Below, piece after piece: positions 1-9,386 of a DNA stretch of 64,000 nucleotides. The notes below the pieces were generated by a model, which was not told the DNA's origin, made no database searches, and worked only from the letters and a program-made list of their open reading frames with translations. Both the position numbers and the translations under genes were made by a program. Origin of the DNA: Anabaena azotica FACHB-119 (GTDB lineage: Bacteria; Cyanobacteriota; Cyanobacteriia; Cyanobacteriales; Nostocaceae); assembly GCF_014697625.1 (NCBI RefSeq), contig NZ_JACJSG010000015.1, positions 95,514 to 159,513 of the forward strand, written 5' to 3'. Numbering within the stretch: the stretch's first letter is position 1; each line of letters starts with the position of its first letter.

Positions 1-6
1 ATACTA

Positions 7-543
7 TTAATTGATATCGCTAGTTGAAATGGCTAAATTTTGTGTGCGATCGCCTTCAGTGGAAACAAGCTTATCGCGTACATCACCAATCACCCGCGCC
101 GGCACTCCAACTACAATTGCATAGTCAGGAACATCATGAGTGACTACTGCACCAGAACCAATGATGGCTTTTTCGCCAATAGTTATTCCGGGGAGAATAG
201 TCGCGTTACTACCAATAGAAGCACAGCGTTTAACTAGTGTCTTGACTGTGTACCAATCATCTGCTGTTTTTAAACTGCCATCTTCATTGGTAGCGCGGGG
301 ATAAATATCATTGGTAAACATCACCCCATGACCGATGAAAACTTCATCTTCTAAAGTGACACCTTCACAAAGAAAGCTGTGTGATGAAATTTTACAGCGA
401 CTGCCGACAATGACATCTTTTTGGATCTCGACAAAGGCTCCAATTTTTGTTTGTTCGCCAATCTCACAACCATAGAGATTCACCAGATTGGGATGATAAA
501 TATTGACATCTTCGCCTAAGATGACATCAGAATTTATTGGCAC
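7..543 (-). CDS. Hexapeptide-repeat acyltransferase (WbpD/WlbB-like), sugar N/O-acetyltransferase
   Basis: A 178-residue left-handed beta-helix acyltransferase. Hexapeptide turns run through residues 1-60 (for example IGEQTKIGAFVEI) and resume at about 105-150 (IGSNATILPGITIGEKAIIGSGAVV). The loop between them carries FTNDIYPRA, which resembles the acceptor/CoA region of WlbB/WbpD-type UDP-amino-sugar N-acetyltransferases. The family transfers an acetyl group from acetyl-CoA to a nucleotide sugar in the cytoplasm. It lies downstream of the Wzt/Wzm exporter genes on the same strand, which supports a role in building a surface polysaccharide or O-antigen. The exact sugar substrate cannot be read from sequence. 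The ATG at 543 is used; the first residues already lead into the helix. Confidence 0.85.
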   Translation of the reverse strand: MPINSDVILGEDVNIYHPNLVNLYGCEIGEQTKIGAFVEIQKDVIVGSRCKISSHSFLCEGVTLEDEVFIGHGVMFTNDIYPRATNEDGSLKTADDWYTVKTLVKRCASIGSNATILPGITIGEKAIIGSGAVVTHDVPDYAIVVGVPARVIGDVRDKLVSTEGDRTQNLAISTSDIN

Positions 544-593
544 TTTTATCTACCTTTCTAGCTCAATTTGCAATGAAAATTTTGATTTTTATA

Positions 594-690
594 CCAATAG
601 CCAAGACAGTTAGGACATCAGAAAATGAGAAAACTTATCCAAGAAAAGGTTTTTAACTCTGTCACCTGTCACCTGTCCCCTGCTATAAAA
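594..690. repeat. Interspersed repeat (atagccaagacagttaggacat family) ending in an STRR tract
   Basis: The block starts with ccaatagccaagacagttag and ends with a cacctgt heptamer tract and ctgctataaa. A close second copy lies at 12724-12828, and a short inverted fragment at 56222-56250. It occupies the spacer between the acetyltransferase and the Wzt-like ATPase; a second cacctat/cacctgc tract follows at 730-755. I see no coding content. Confidence 0.75.
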
Positions 691-752
691 TAGCCATCAT
701 CAAACATGAAAAATCAGAGATTTCTTACCTGTTCCCTATCACCTATCACCTG

Positions 753-2045
753 CTATATAATTTGTTCCACCGATTGCCAAACAGCATCTTCTAAATAAAC
801 GCATTCATCAGGCTGCCATTCATACTCAGGACGCTCAAAATTGTGCATCGACACTTCAAATGGGCATATCTCCCGGAGATTTTCTAACAGAGTTTCGCTG
901 CGTCGCTCAGACAGCCATGTTGTTAAGGTGTACGCACCCATGTAGAGCCGAGATTTAGGAATTTGACAGCGCAGAATGAATGTTCCAGCTTCCCGTCGAA
1001 ACGGTGCATCAGGTTCGTAAAACCAGATCATACAAATAGGTTGTTGCAAAGCACTGACTATCTGAAAAGAAAACCATAAACTTTCATGGGGTTGAGTTAT
1101 ATGTAGGGCAAACTCAACCGTAATTGGTTTTCCCCAACAGTGAACTCCGCCACCTTCGGAAGTATGTATCTTGGCCCAAGCTATATGATTACCAGTTTTG
1201 CTTGCAGGCGCTTGGTAGTATGCTTGGGGCGCAGAATCATCTTGTTGTCCAGCTAAATATAGCTGCACTGCTTTGTTAGTACTACCATCAAACTGAACAC
1301 CACCTCGCGAAAGTAGTATGCAGCGTTTGGTTAGTTGAGCGATCGCTGGCATACTATGACTCACAAACAGAACTGTGCGTCCTTCTTTAGTGGCGACATC
1401 ATCCATTTTGCCTAAGCATTTTTTCTGAAATGCTGAGTCACCCACAGCCAAAACTTCATCAACAACGAGAATTTCTGGCTCTAAATGGGCGGCTACGGAA
1501 AATGCTAGGCGCACGTACATTCCTGAAGAATAGCGCTTGACTGGTGTGTCTAAAAACTTTTCCACGTCAGCAAAAGCAACTATTTCATCAAATTTTTTCT
1601 TAATCTCAACTCTACTCATCCCCAAAACGGAACCGTTGAGATAGATGTTTTCTCGTCCCGTCAGTTCTGGGTGAAATCCAGTACCGACTTCTAATAAGCT
1701 GGCGACTCTTCCTTGAATAGCGATCCGTCCTTTACTTGGTTCTGTGATCCGACTGAGAACTTTCAGGAGTGTGGATTTACCTGCACCATTGCGCCCAATT
1801 ACACCAATTGCTTCACCTTGTTTAATCTCGAAGGAAACATCCTTCAATGCCCAAAATTCTTCACGGGACGGATTAGCTATTTTTTTATTATTATTAGGTT
1901 TGACAAATCTCTGTGTTAAAGATTTAGCACCATCAGCAATTACATCTCTGAGAGCTTTATAGCGATAGCGACCTGAGTTTTCCTGCTGATGACTAATGAT
2001 ATATTTCTTCCCAATATTTTCAACGCGAATTACAGTATCAGACAT
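753..2045 (-). CDS. ABC transporter ATPase for polysaccharide export (Wzt-like)
   Basis: A 430-residue ATPase. Residues ~1-250 form the nucleotide-binding domain: Walker A GRNGAGKST around K90, ABC signature YSSGMYVRLAFS, Walker B EILVVDEVLAVGD. This arrangement is typical of the O-antigen/teichoic-acid exporter subfamily. Residues ~270-430 are an extra C-terminal domain in the position of the carbohydrate-binding Wzt C-domain, which selects the polymer end to be exported. The permease partner is directly upstream on the same strand, separated by a 151-bp palindromic element, so the pair is probably one operon. It acts at the cytoplasmic face of the inner membrane. Substrate is inferred from context only. 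Confidence 0.9.
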   Translation of the reverse strand: MSDTVIRVENIGKKYIISHQQENSGRYRYKALRDVIADGAKSLTQRFVKPNNNKKIANPSREEFWALKDVSFEIKQGEAIGVIGRNGAGKSTLLKVLSRITEPSKGRIAIQGRVASLLEVGTGFHPELTGRENIYLNGSVLGMSRVEIKKKFDEIVAFADVEKFLDTPVKRYSSGMYVRLAFSVAAHLEPEILVVDEVLAVGDSAFQKKCLGKMDDVATKEGRTVLFVSHSMPAIAQLTKRCILLSRGGVQFDGSTNKAVQLYLAGQQDDSAPQAYYQAPASKTGNHIAWAKIHTSEGGGVHCWGKPITVEFALHITQPHESLWFSFQIVSALQQPICMIWFYEPDAPFRREAGTFILRCQIPKSRLYMGAYTLTTWLSERRSETLLENLREICPFEVSMHNFERPEYEWQPDECVYLEDAVWQSVEQII

Positions 2046-2065
2046 CTGCTTTTCTCCTTTCTAAA

Positions 2066-2216
2066 TTAACGTGAGTTCGACAAGCGTTGTTTTGACATCT
2101 CCCCCAACCCCTCTCTCACGAGGAGAGGGGAGTAAGACGGTGATTTTTTCGTTTCTCCTCCCTCTCCTTTTAGGAGAGGGAGGTTGGGAGGGAGAGGTTC
2201 ATCGAACTCACGTTAA
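2066..2216. mobile_element. MITE-like palindromic element, copy 1 (aacgtgagttcga ends)
   Basis: A 151-bp element with inverted ends ttaacgtgagttcga (2066-2080) and tcgaactcacgttaa (2202-2216). The interior holds two smaller hairpins built on cccaacccctctc / gagaggggag type sequence. Other copies are at 20596-20811 (diverged, longer) and 25575-25725 (same length, inverted interior). No ORF of its own, so a non-autonomous element is the likely reading. It sits between the Wzm- and Wzt-like genes, and its right end contains the permease stop codon. Confidence 0.85.
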
Positions 2217-3055
2217 ATTACATCAGCAAACGTCCGTTCAGTTTTGCGGAAGTACCAAATACCACTGAAGAGGAGCAGTGTAACTAATGCCAGAGATATC
2301 CCAAACCCAGTCCAGTAAATTTTGGACTCACCGCCAATAATCGCCCAGCGAAAACCATCAATTACTCCTACCATCGGATTCAAGGAATACAAAAACCTCC
2401 ATTTTTCAGGAATAATCGTGCTACTAAAGCCTACGGGTGATATGTACAACCCAAACTGGACAATAAATGGCACAATATAGCGAAAGTCCCGGTATTCAAC
2501 ATTTAGCGCTGCAAACCACAAGCCAACACCTACCGAAGCAGCAAAGGCAATACCAATAAATAAGGGAAGTGTCAGTATTCGCCAATCAGGAACAAAGTTG
2601 TACCAAGCCATTAAGCCCAGTAGAATCATCCCAGAAACCATAAAATCTACAAAGCTAACAACAACTGAACTTATAGGTACAATCAAGCGAGGAAAGTAGA
2701 CTTTGGAAATCAAGTTGGCGTTACCGATTAAGCTATTGCTACATTCTGTTAAGGCATTAGCAAAAAATTGCCAAGGTAACATGGCTGCAAACACCAAAAT
2801 TGGATAAGGCGCACCCTCAGCAGGTAGTTTAGCTAAATTGCCAAATATGACTGAAAATACAACCATTGTCAAAAAGGGTCTAATCAAAGCCCATGCTAGA
2901 CCAATGATTGTTTGCTTATAACGCACTAAAATATCCCGCCAAGCAAGAAAATATAGCAATTCGCGGTAGCGCCATAAATCTTGCCAGTATTGGCGCTCCG
3001 CTCTTCCAGCTTCTAACACTAACTCTTGTTTAGAAGCTATATTTTGACTACTCAT
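2213..3055 (-). CDS. ABC-2 type permease for polysaccharide export (Wzm-like)
   Basis: A 280-residue integral membrane protein of the ABC-2 family. A cytoplasmic N-terminus with WRYRELLYFLAWRDILVRYKQ precedes about six hydrophobic segments; the motif IGLAWALIRPFLTMVVFSVIFG is followed by LPYPILVFAAMLPWQFFANA-like sequence, both typical of O-antigen/teichoic-acid permeases. With the downstream Wzt-like ATPase it would form the exporter for an undecaprenyl-linked glycan. The stop codon (2213-2215, TAA on the minus strand) lies inside the terminal inverted repeat of the MITE-like element, so the extreme C-terminus (ERTFADVI) abuts the insertion and may have been trimmed or altered by it. Confidence 0.9.
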   Translation of the reverse strand: MSSQNIASKQELVLEAGRAERQYWQDLWRYRELLYFLAWRDILVRYKQTIIGLAWALIRPFLTMVVFSVIFGNLAKLPAEGAPYPILVFAAMLPWQFFANALTECSNSLIGNANLISKVYFPRLIVPISSVVVSFVDFMVSGMILLGLMAWYNFVPDWRILTLPLFIGIAFAASVGVGLWFAALNVEYRDFRYIVPFIVQFGLYISPVGFSSTIIPEKWRFLYSLNPMVGVIDGFRWAIIGGESKIYWTGFGISLALVTLLLFSGIWYFRKTERTFADVI

Positions 3056-3089
3056 AACTATTAACTTAAGACTATAAATCTTCTCAGAG

Positions 3090-3536
3090 TTAACTTACAA
3101 ATTGGAAATCTTTGATGGTGGGATAACTCAGCATTCTAGCTTGTCGGCGGGTAAACTCTCCCACGGAAGGGTTTCCTTGAGAATCAACTACCCCTGTTAC
3201 TTGCTGCCATAAGTTGTTAGGTGCTAGCTCAATTTTATAACTACGTTCCTCAGTTTTGCGGACGTGATACCATTTCTTCGCCTGACATTGCTCACACCAA
3301 AAAGCCTCCAACCATTCTCCCTCTATGGGAACTGCGGTTTGGTTTGCTACTAGCATTAAGGCATTACGGCGGCTGATTCCCCTTTGTTGCAGTTGTCCTG
3401 CTTGATCAGCAAATAACTTATATTTTTGGCTCACGCTGTCAAGATAACAACCATGAATTGGACAATATATAGCTCTTCTTTTCGAACGTTTCCGATTTCG
3501 GTCACACCTTCTCTGCAATTCGACCTCCCATGTCAA
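3090..3536 (-). CDS. Conserved hypothetical protein with zinc-ribbon-like cysteines
   Basis: A 148-residue basic protein that I do not recognise by name. It has two Cys clusters: C25-x2-H28-x-C30 (CPIHGC) and C81-x2-C84 (CEQC), spaced as in a zinc-binding fold, after a highly basic N-terminus (RNRKRSKRRAIY). The rest is soluble, with WYHVRKTEERSYKIELAP after the second cluster. It lies 34 bp upstream of the permease gene on the same strand, inside the polysaccharide locus, but the sequence gives no direct link to that pathway. Metal binding is inferred from the residue pattern. Confidence 0.7.
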   Translation of the reverse strand: MTWEVELQRRCDRNRKRSKRRAIYCPIHGCYLDSVSQKYKLFADQAGQLQQRGISRRNALMLVANQTAVPIEGEWLEAFWCEQCQAKKWYHVRKTEERSYKIELAPNNLWQQVTGVVDSQGNPSVGEFTRRQARMLSYPTIKDFQFVS

Positions 3537-3638
3537 TTAATAAACAGCAAAATAGGAAGGTTCCGTTTGGAGGGACTGAGATCAACAAGACCATCGAAGC
3601 CCAACTCCTAAGAATTACCACAAAAATCTTTAGTTAAT

Positions 3639-4167
3639 GGCAATAAATTGCCTGTGATGTAATTGTTGCTGAGTTATATTGTTCTACTTCTACTAATTGA
3701 ATTTCTTCATCAAGCAACAATCCACAATTTAGCAGTTCAAATGATGGGATTCATCATTATTATCTGACTAATTTATACCACAAATTACTATATTTTCTAT
3801 TAACTTTACAGAATCTTGTTGGTATAAATGCAAATTGCTTAATATCTAGTCTGCTTAATTGTGATTCCTTGGTGATACAGGGATTTGCTCATCAGAGGAA
3901 ACGGCGATAAATTACCTGTGATGTAATTGTTGCTAAGTTATATTGTTCTACTTCTACCAATTGTACTTATCCATCAAGCAACAATTCACAATTTAGCAGT
4001 TTAAATGATGGGGTTCATCATTATTATCTGATTAATTTCTACCACAAATCACTATGTTTTCTATTAACTTTACAGTATCTTTGTTGGTATAAATGCAAAT
4101 TGCTCAATGTCTAGTCTGCTTAATTGTGATTCCTTGGTGATACGGGAATTTGCTCATTAGATGAAAC
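3639..4167. repeat. Tandem duplication of a ~264-bp unit including a gene 3' end
   Basis: Two adjacent copies, 3639-3902 and 3903-4167, match almost base for base with scattered substitutions and a 1-bp indel (cagaatcttgttgg versus cagtatctttgttgg). Copy 2 includes the last 15 codons and stop of the glycosyltransferase gene (4120-4167). Copy 1 retains the same codons (SSDEQIPVSPRNHN then stop) with one N-to-D change, detached from any gene body. The remaining ~215 bp is AT-rich non-coding sequence. This explains most of the 580-bp gap between 3537 and 4119. Confidence 0.9.
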
Positions 4168-5475
4168 TGCTTGCCGTAAAACTTCCAAGTATTGTTGAGA
4201 GATCACTTTGGGAGTGAAGTGCGATCGCATATATTGCCGACCAGCTTTGCCCATACGTTCTCCTAACTGTTGATCCCGGTTGAGTAAGCGGATAAATTGT
4301 GCTAGTCCATGCCCATCACCGTTATCAAATGTACCACCACAACCAGCTTCGGCAATTAGTTGTCGCAGATAAGAGTAGGGTGAACAAATTACAGCTAAGG
4401 GTCTTCCCGCCGCTAGGGCTGAATACAACTTACTAGGTACAACTAAACTTTCGCTAATGGAATCGACGCTGACTAATGATAAATCGCAAGCTGTTAAAGA
4501 ATAAGGTAAAACTTGCTTATCTTGGTAAGGTAGGAATGTGAAGTTTTGCAGGCCTAATTGATTCACTTGCTCAATCAGTTCTTCACGTTTAGCCCCACCA
4601 CCAATACAAACAAATTGAACTGGCTCATTTTGCAATTCTTTGGCGGCTGCTAAGATAGTTTCGATATCATGGCATCGCCCCATATTACCAGAATATAAGA
4701 CTGTAAATTTGTTCACTAGGTTATGTTTCCAAGCAAACCAATTCTCTTGTTTGGCAATCGGTACGATTAAATCAGGGTCAGCCCAACTGTGAATTACAGA
4801 AATTTTATGGGCGATTTGTGGACATTGAGATAAAATCTGTTGTTTCATCCCCGGACTGAGAACCACAATTCCCTTAGCATTGAGCCAAATTCTTCTGTTT
4901 AACTCTTGCCAAAATCTTGCCAGCCAGCTACGTTGAGAAATTACGCCCAAGGCGATCGCAATATCTGGGTATAAATCGTAAAGTATGCAAACGTAGGGCA
5001 ATTTAAACAATAGTTTGCCTAAATATCCTACTAAGGGTAAAAATGGTGGAGCCGTCGTTACCAACAATATATCGTTCCGTCGCCAAGCTCTTAATAGATG
5101 AACCAGAGCGCGTAAAGTGTAGAGGATTCCATTGACCGCTTTACCGCGAATCCTTCCCGGCCACATTTGTGCTGTGCGCGATCGCCGAATTCTTACATTA
5201 TCTACTTGCTCAATATTAGGAGCTGTATCAGAACGAAAAGCATATCCAGGTTGACTTGTAAAAACCTCTACATTCACTCCCTGGTGTCCTAGCTGTTGCA
5301 CTAATTCCTCAATTAACTGTCCTGTAGCCGCAAAGTCTGGTGGGAAAAATTGAGTGATTACAGACAGCTTAATTGACTGTCTAGAATGGTTAGCTACTGG
5401 GAAATCGTCCTTGTATTCTAACCGAGTTGCAATGGATTGAAGAAATCTTCGATGAATCCATTCATTGAGTCTCAT
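4120..5475 (-). CDS. Glycosyltransferase family 4 (WcaI-like)
   Basis: A 451-residue GT-B enzyme. The N-terminal half (~35-240) has ITQFFPPDFAATGQLIEELVQQLG, a GT4 acceptor-domain opening as in colanic acid WcaI. The C-terminal domain (~250-430) has VLYSGNMGRCHDIETILAAA, FVCIGGGAKREEL and the nucleotide-sugar site ESLVVPSKLYSALAAGRPL. It would transfer a sugar from an NDP-sugar to a lipid-linked acceptor at the inner membrane. It heads the minus-strand polysaccharide cluster, and the long AT-rich spacer upstream is shared with the divergent tyrosine kinase. Its last 15 codons are duplicated just downstream. The sugar specificity is unknown. Confidence 0.88.
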   Translation of the reverse strand: MRLNEWIHRRFLQSIATRLEYKDDFPVANHSRQSIKLSVITQFFPPDFAATGQLIEELVQQLGHQGVNVEVFTSQPGYAFRSDTAPNIEQVDNVRIRRSRTAQMWPGRIRGKAVNGILYTLRALVHLLRAWRRNDILLVTTAPPFLPLVGYLGKLLFKLPYVCILYDLYPDIAIALGVISQRSWLARFWQELNRRIWLNAKGIVVLSPGMKQQILSQCPQIAHKISVIHSWADPDLIVPIAKQENWFAWKHNLVNKFTVLYSGNMGRCHDIETILAAAKELQNEPVQFVCIGGGAKREELIEQVNQLGLQNFTFLPYQDKQVLPYSLTACDLSLVSVDSISESLVVPSKLYSALAAGRPLAVICSPYSYLRQLIAEAGCGGTFDNGDGHGLAQFIRLLNRDQQLGERMGKAGRQYMRSHFTPKVISQQYLEVLRQAVSSNEQIPVSPRNHN

Positions 5476-6737
5476 CGGCTGTGTCCTACTTTTAAAACAT
5501 GATTGTCTTGAATCTATTACCGAAATACTCTAGCCATTAATTTCTATTTGGGAACTTTTCCAGCTATTTTTAATTTACGTATAAATCAAACTTACTTAAT
5601 TTAATAGTTTTTTACACCATTACAATCATATATATCGGGATATATAGGTTGATTTTGCGTAAATAGCTCGGTCTTACTCAAGGGTAACACTTAATAATTT
5701 ACACTCTTAATTCTAGGATAAAAATATTTTTTTATATTTGTTATCCATAACACTTTTTAAAAGTGTTTATCTTTAGAGTTACTCTTTGCTTTTACTAGTC
5801 ATTTTGATATTTGATTTAATCAAAAAAGGTTAATATTTTTTTTAATAAATTTTCTCTCCATAACTTATTGCCTCAATATTTTATTCTGACTGTTATCAGT
5901 TGCTTAATTATCATCTATTTGCTTGATTGCGCTTTTGTTACATTTATAATATATAAATAAACAGGTTACATCTGTAAAATTACGATATCACGTTTAAAAT
6001 ATAACTATCTTCTCACCATAGAATCTTTATTTTTTCAAAGTACTTTTTACACAATCTTTATCATATTCAAATTATGTGGCAAAATTTATGTTAATCAATT
6101 TATTAACCAGCTAACACATTTTATCTTTAATGGAATAAATTTACTTAAGAAACAAACATATTATATAAATCATATTATTAAAATTGATTGACCAAAGTAA
6201 TTTGGTGTGTTTATCAACAAACAGAGACGAGAGTCCATACAATAGGAGCTAGAGCTAGGAGGCTAGAGACTATGGTGATATCCCGGAAATGAAAAGCGCT
6301 ATCAGCCAACTCTATGTACTCAGTAGTCGTATGAGTATCATACTATGAAGTTTAGTAGACTATTTTTTATAGAAATTTTATATAATCAATAAATATTTCA
6401 AAATTATTTTCCAATTTCTTCAGCATACTTACACTATAAAAAATCATAAAGTTTTAATGAATAAACACAAAACCTTCAGTGAAGTGTCCGTCATCACAGA
6501 CTCGACATTACAAAATAGTGATATGTCTGACAATTATTAACTACTTTTGCATAAAAAAAATAATCGAAACTTAATATTTTATCAGGATTAGCAGCGAAAC
6601 ATTCATACAATGTAAATATGACTTAAAACAGGGTTCACAATTCTTCATGATAAAAGGGTTATTCTTGGAAGTTAAGAGAAATAATACCATCAATAGTAAT
6701 ATAGGAATTACAAATATATTACATAAGATTATTAAAA
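5476..6737. other. Long AT-rich divergent spacer
   Basis: About 1.26 kb between two divergent polysaccharide genes. It is rich in A/T runs and I find no convincing ORF, RNA gene or repeat family member. A purine-rich patch near 6240-6275 (ggagctagagctaggaggct) looks like a strong ribosome-binding site but leads only to a six-codon ORF. The size suggests room for regulatory sites, none of which I can identify. Confidence 0.5.
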
Positions 6738-8897
6738 ATGGAAAATAATTCTTACAAATCTACCCAGGGCGTAAATACTGAACGCAAAGGTAACTCTCAA
6801 GCTCCCTTATTTCAACCGCAACCTTTTTCTGTACCTGACACGCAAGAAGAAGAAAGCGGGTTGAATGTGGCTAAGGTCGTTAGCTTGTTACAACGACGAG
6901 CATTAGTGATTGCAGGTGTTAGCTTGATAGCTACTTTAGCTATAGCTGTTCACTCAACATTAAACCCCAAACCAACAGTATATGAAAGTAATTTTCGCTT
7001 ATTGGTGGAGCCAGTTAACGAAGATAGTAAAGCTGTGACTGTTGTCAATGAGCCTAATCCAGTACAATCTACTCTAGATTACGAGACTCAAATTCAGATT
7101 CTCAAGAGTCCTGAACTCATGAGAAGCGTTGTGTTGGAATTGCAAAAAAAATATCCAGACATTAACTATAATGTGTTGCTGTTATCTCTGACTGTTCAGA
7201 GAGTAGGGGAAACGAAAATTATCGAGGTTCGCTATAGTAGCCAAGATCCAGACCAGGTAAAAGCAGTATTAGATCGCATAGCTAAGGAATATATAGAATA
7301 CAGTCAAGAAAGGCGACAAACTAAACTACGTCAAGGAATTCGCTTTATTGCTAGAGAACTCCCATCTTTACAAAATCGGGTTGATCAGATTCAAAAAGAA
7401 CTACAAATCTTAAAGCAGAAATTTAACTTGAATGATCCTGAGTCTCTAGCAAGCCAAATTAATAACCAGACATTGGAGTTATCTAGTAGAAGACAGGAAT
7501 TTGATTTACAGCTAGCCCAAGCTCGGAAAAATTTAGCGATCTTAAAAGGAAAAGATGGGGAAACTGTAGGGCTGAGTGATGCTCAAACATATCAGCAGTT
7601 GCTAGCACAGGTGCGTCAACTAGATGTTCAAATTGCTGCTGCTTTAAATCTTTTGCAGGAAGAAAATCCAACAGTGCAAACACTAAAGGAGAGAAGAGCA
7701 TACTTGTTGCAGTTACTGCATCAGGAAGCACAGCAACAAATGCAGGAAAAAATTGGGCTAGCAGAAGTACAACTACAAAGGCTAGAAGTTGCTAACAAGG
7801 AACTCATGAAGAACGAGCAGCTACTGGAACAAAAACGCCGACAATTGCCAGTATTTACAAGGCAGTATACAGAATTGCAACGCAGACTACAAGTAGCAAC
7901 TGAAAGTTTAAATCGCTTTCTCTCTACAAGGGAAAATCTCAAAATTCGCATCTCTCAGACGGAGTTGGGTTGGCAATTACTTGAGGCTCCCCTGAGACCC
8001 CAATTAGCGGCAAATTCTTCATATAGTATACGTGGTTTTTTAACTAGTTTGGTCGGCAGTATAGCGTTAGGTGTTGTTACTGCTTTTTTGCTGGACAAAA
8101 TCGATAGTACTTACCATAACGTTCAAGCTCTCAAAGCCGATATCAAATTACCCTTGATAGGGAATATTCCTTTTGAGGAACAACTTGATAGTAGCCAGTC
8201 TCTCAATTATCAAAGGTGGCTATTAAACTTGATACCAAAAGTTAGGCGATCGCCAGACAAATCTGAGGAGACTGGTGAATATTCAACCAAATTTTTAGAA
8301 GCTTTACGTGTGCTGTATACAAATCTTCAATTACTTAATTCCGATGGTGCTATTCGCTCTTTAGTGATTAGTTCAGCTACGGAAGGTGATGGTAAGTCTA
8401 CAGTTGCTTTTCATCTAGCTATAATCGCTGCCACAATGGGGCAAAGAGTACTAATTGTAGATGCGGATCTGCGTCAACCAACGATTCATAAACTAGCGAA
8501 TGTCAGTACTGAGTGCGGATTGAGCAATTTAATTTCTAGTAACTTATCAGTAGATGAAGTGACCACGCAAGCACCTGACATAACTCAGTTGAATATCATT
8601 GCGGCTGGTTCCATACCACCTGATCCAGCAAAATTGCTGTCTTCAGAAAAAATGAAGAGGCTGATGCAGGAATTTTCCCAGAGGTTCGACTTAGTAATTT
8701 ATGATGTTCCTCCTTTTTTGGGACTGGCTGATGCTAGCTTAATAGCACCTAGTACTGATGGTGTTTTAATGGTAGTAAAGATTGATAAAACAGATTCATC
8801 AGTTTTAAAGGCTGCTATTGACGATTTAAAACTGCTTCCTGTCAATATTTTAGGTGTAGTTGGTAATGCTCAGAAAAGTAGGTATGGAGATTACTGA
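6738..8897 (+). CDS. Wzc-like polysaccharide co-polymerase / bacterial tyrosine autokinase
   Basis: A 719-residue fusion of the chain-length regulator and BY-kinase. A Wzz-type N-terminal segment has a first membrane helix at ~52-70 (ALVIAGVSLIATLAIAV) and a long periplasmic coiled coil at ~190-410. A second membrane helix lies near 430-452, before the cytoplasmic kinase. Kinase motifs are Walker A SSATEGDGKST with K553, Walker A' VLIVDADLRQPT, and Walker B DLVIYDVPPFLGLAD. The C-terminus ends in SRYGDY, so the tyrosine cluster is short (two Tyr) compared with enteric Wzc. It likely controls assembly and length of the glycan made by the divergent cluster. No separate phosphatase gene is visible nearby. 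Confidence 0.92.
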   Translation: MENNSYKSTQGVNTERKGNSQAPLFQPQPFSVPDTQEEESGLNVAKVVSLLQRRALVIAGVSLIATLAIAVHSTLNPKPTVYESNFRLLVEPVNEDSKAVTVVNEPNPVQSTLDYETQIQILKSPELMRSVVLELQKKYPDINYNVLLLSLTVQRVGETKIIEVRYSSQDPDQVKAVLDRIAKEYIEYSQERRQTKLRQGIRFIARELPSLQNRVDQIQKELQILKQKFNLNDPESLASQINNQTLELSSRRQEFDLQLAQARKNLAILKGKDGETVGLSDAQTYQQLLAQVRQLDVQIAAALNLLQEENPTVQTLKERRAYLLQLLHQEAQQQMQEKIGLAEVQLQRLEVANKELMKNEQLLEQKRRQLPVFTRQYTELQRRLQVATESLNRFLSTRENLKIRISQTELGWQLLEAPLRPQLAANSSYSIRGFLTSLVGSIALGVVTAFLLDKIDSTYHNVQALKADIKLPLIGNIPFEEQLDSSQSLNYQRWLLNLIPKVRRSPDKSEETGEYSTKFLEALRVLYTNLQLLNSDGAIRSLVISSATEGDGKSTVAFHLAIIAATMGQRVLIVDADLRQPTIHKLANVSTECGLSNLISSNLSVDEVTTQAPDITQLNIIAAGSIPPDPAKLLSSEKMKRLMQEFSQRFDLVIYDVPPFLGLADASLIAPSTDGVLMVVKIDKTDSSVLKAAIDDLKLLPVNILGVVGNAQKSRYGDY

Positions 8898-8929
8898 AAA
8901 ACAGGTGACAGTTGGCAGTTGACTATGGA

Positions 8930-9136
8930 CTAATTCCTTCTCAAAAATTTGTTGGTACTAGCCAACACTACAATCAGTAGTAGGGCTTGAATTTGCCAAG
9001 GTGCTAAAACTATGCTTAAAACCAGACTCAGCACTGTAAATGTACCAGTTAAATAAGCTACTTCATCTTGACATTTGTTTGATATGTAACCAGTTGCTAT
9101 ACCCGCAACTAGGGGAAGCAGAAAAAACATAGGCAT
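8930..9136 (-). CDS. Small hydrophobic membrane protein, unknown function
   Basis: A 68-residue protein with two or three hydrophobic stretches: FFLLPLVAGIATGYI, LTGTFTVLSLVLSIVLAP and IQALLLIVVLASTN, ending in basic KFLRRN. A purine-rich ggaagg lies about 10 bases before the ATG on the minus strand, supporting translation. It is convergent with the tyrosine kinase, 32 bp from its stop. I do not recognise the family. Probably a real small inner-membrane protein; confidence is limited by length. Confidence 0.6.
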   Translation of the reverse strand: MPMFFLLPLVAGIATGYISNKCQDEVAYLTGTFTVLSLVLSIVLAPWQIQALLLIVVLASTNKFLRRN

Positions 9137-9386
9137 TTTTACTTAACCTTCCAACTAGAAACGTAAACTTTTGCTAAAACAAGATGGGAGTTTTCCTTTT
9201 TTCTTGCTTTTTTCTCAGGTAATCTTGTATTTTAGCAAGTTGAGTTACAGTATATTACTTAAAAATAACGCATTTTTCTCAAAATAATATAATGATTTGG
9301 TAAATTAACTTAATATATATCACTGGCGCTAAAACTAAGATTTAGCATAGTAACTTTAGGCAGAAATTTTTCACATTAATTACCCG

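Noticed and set aside
6240..6300. Strong Shine-Dalgarno-like patch in the 1.3-kb spacer
   Set aside because: The following ATG opens only six codons before a stop, so no gene can be supported.
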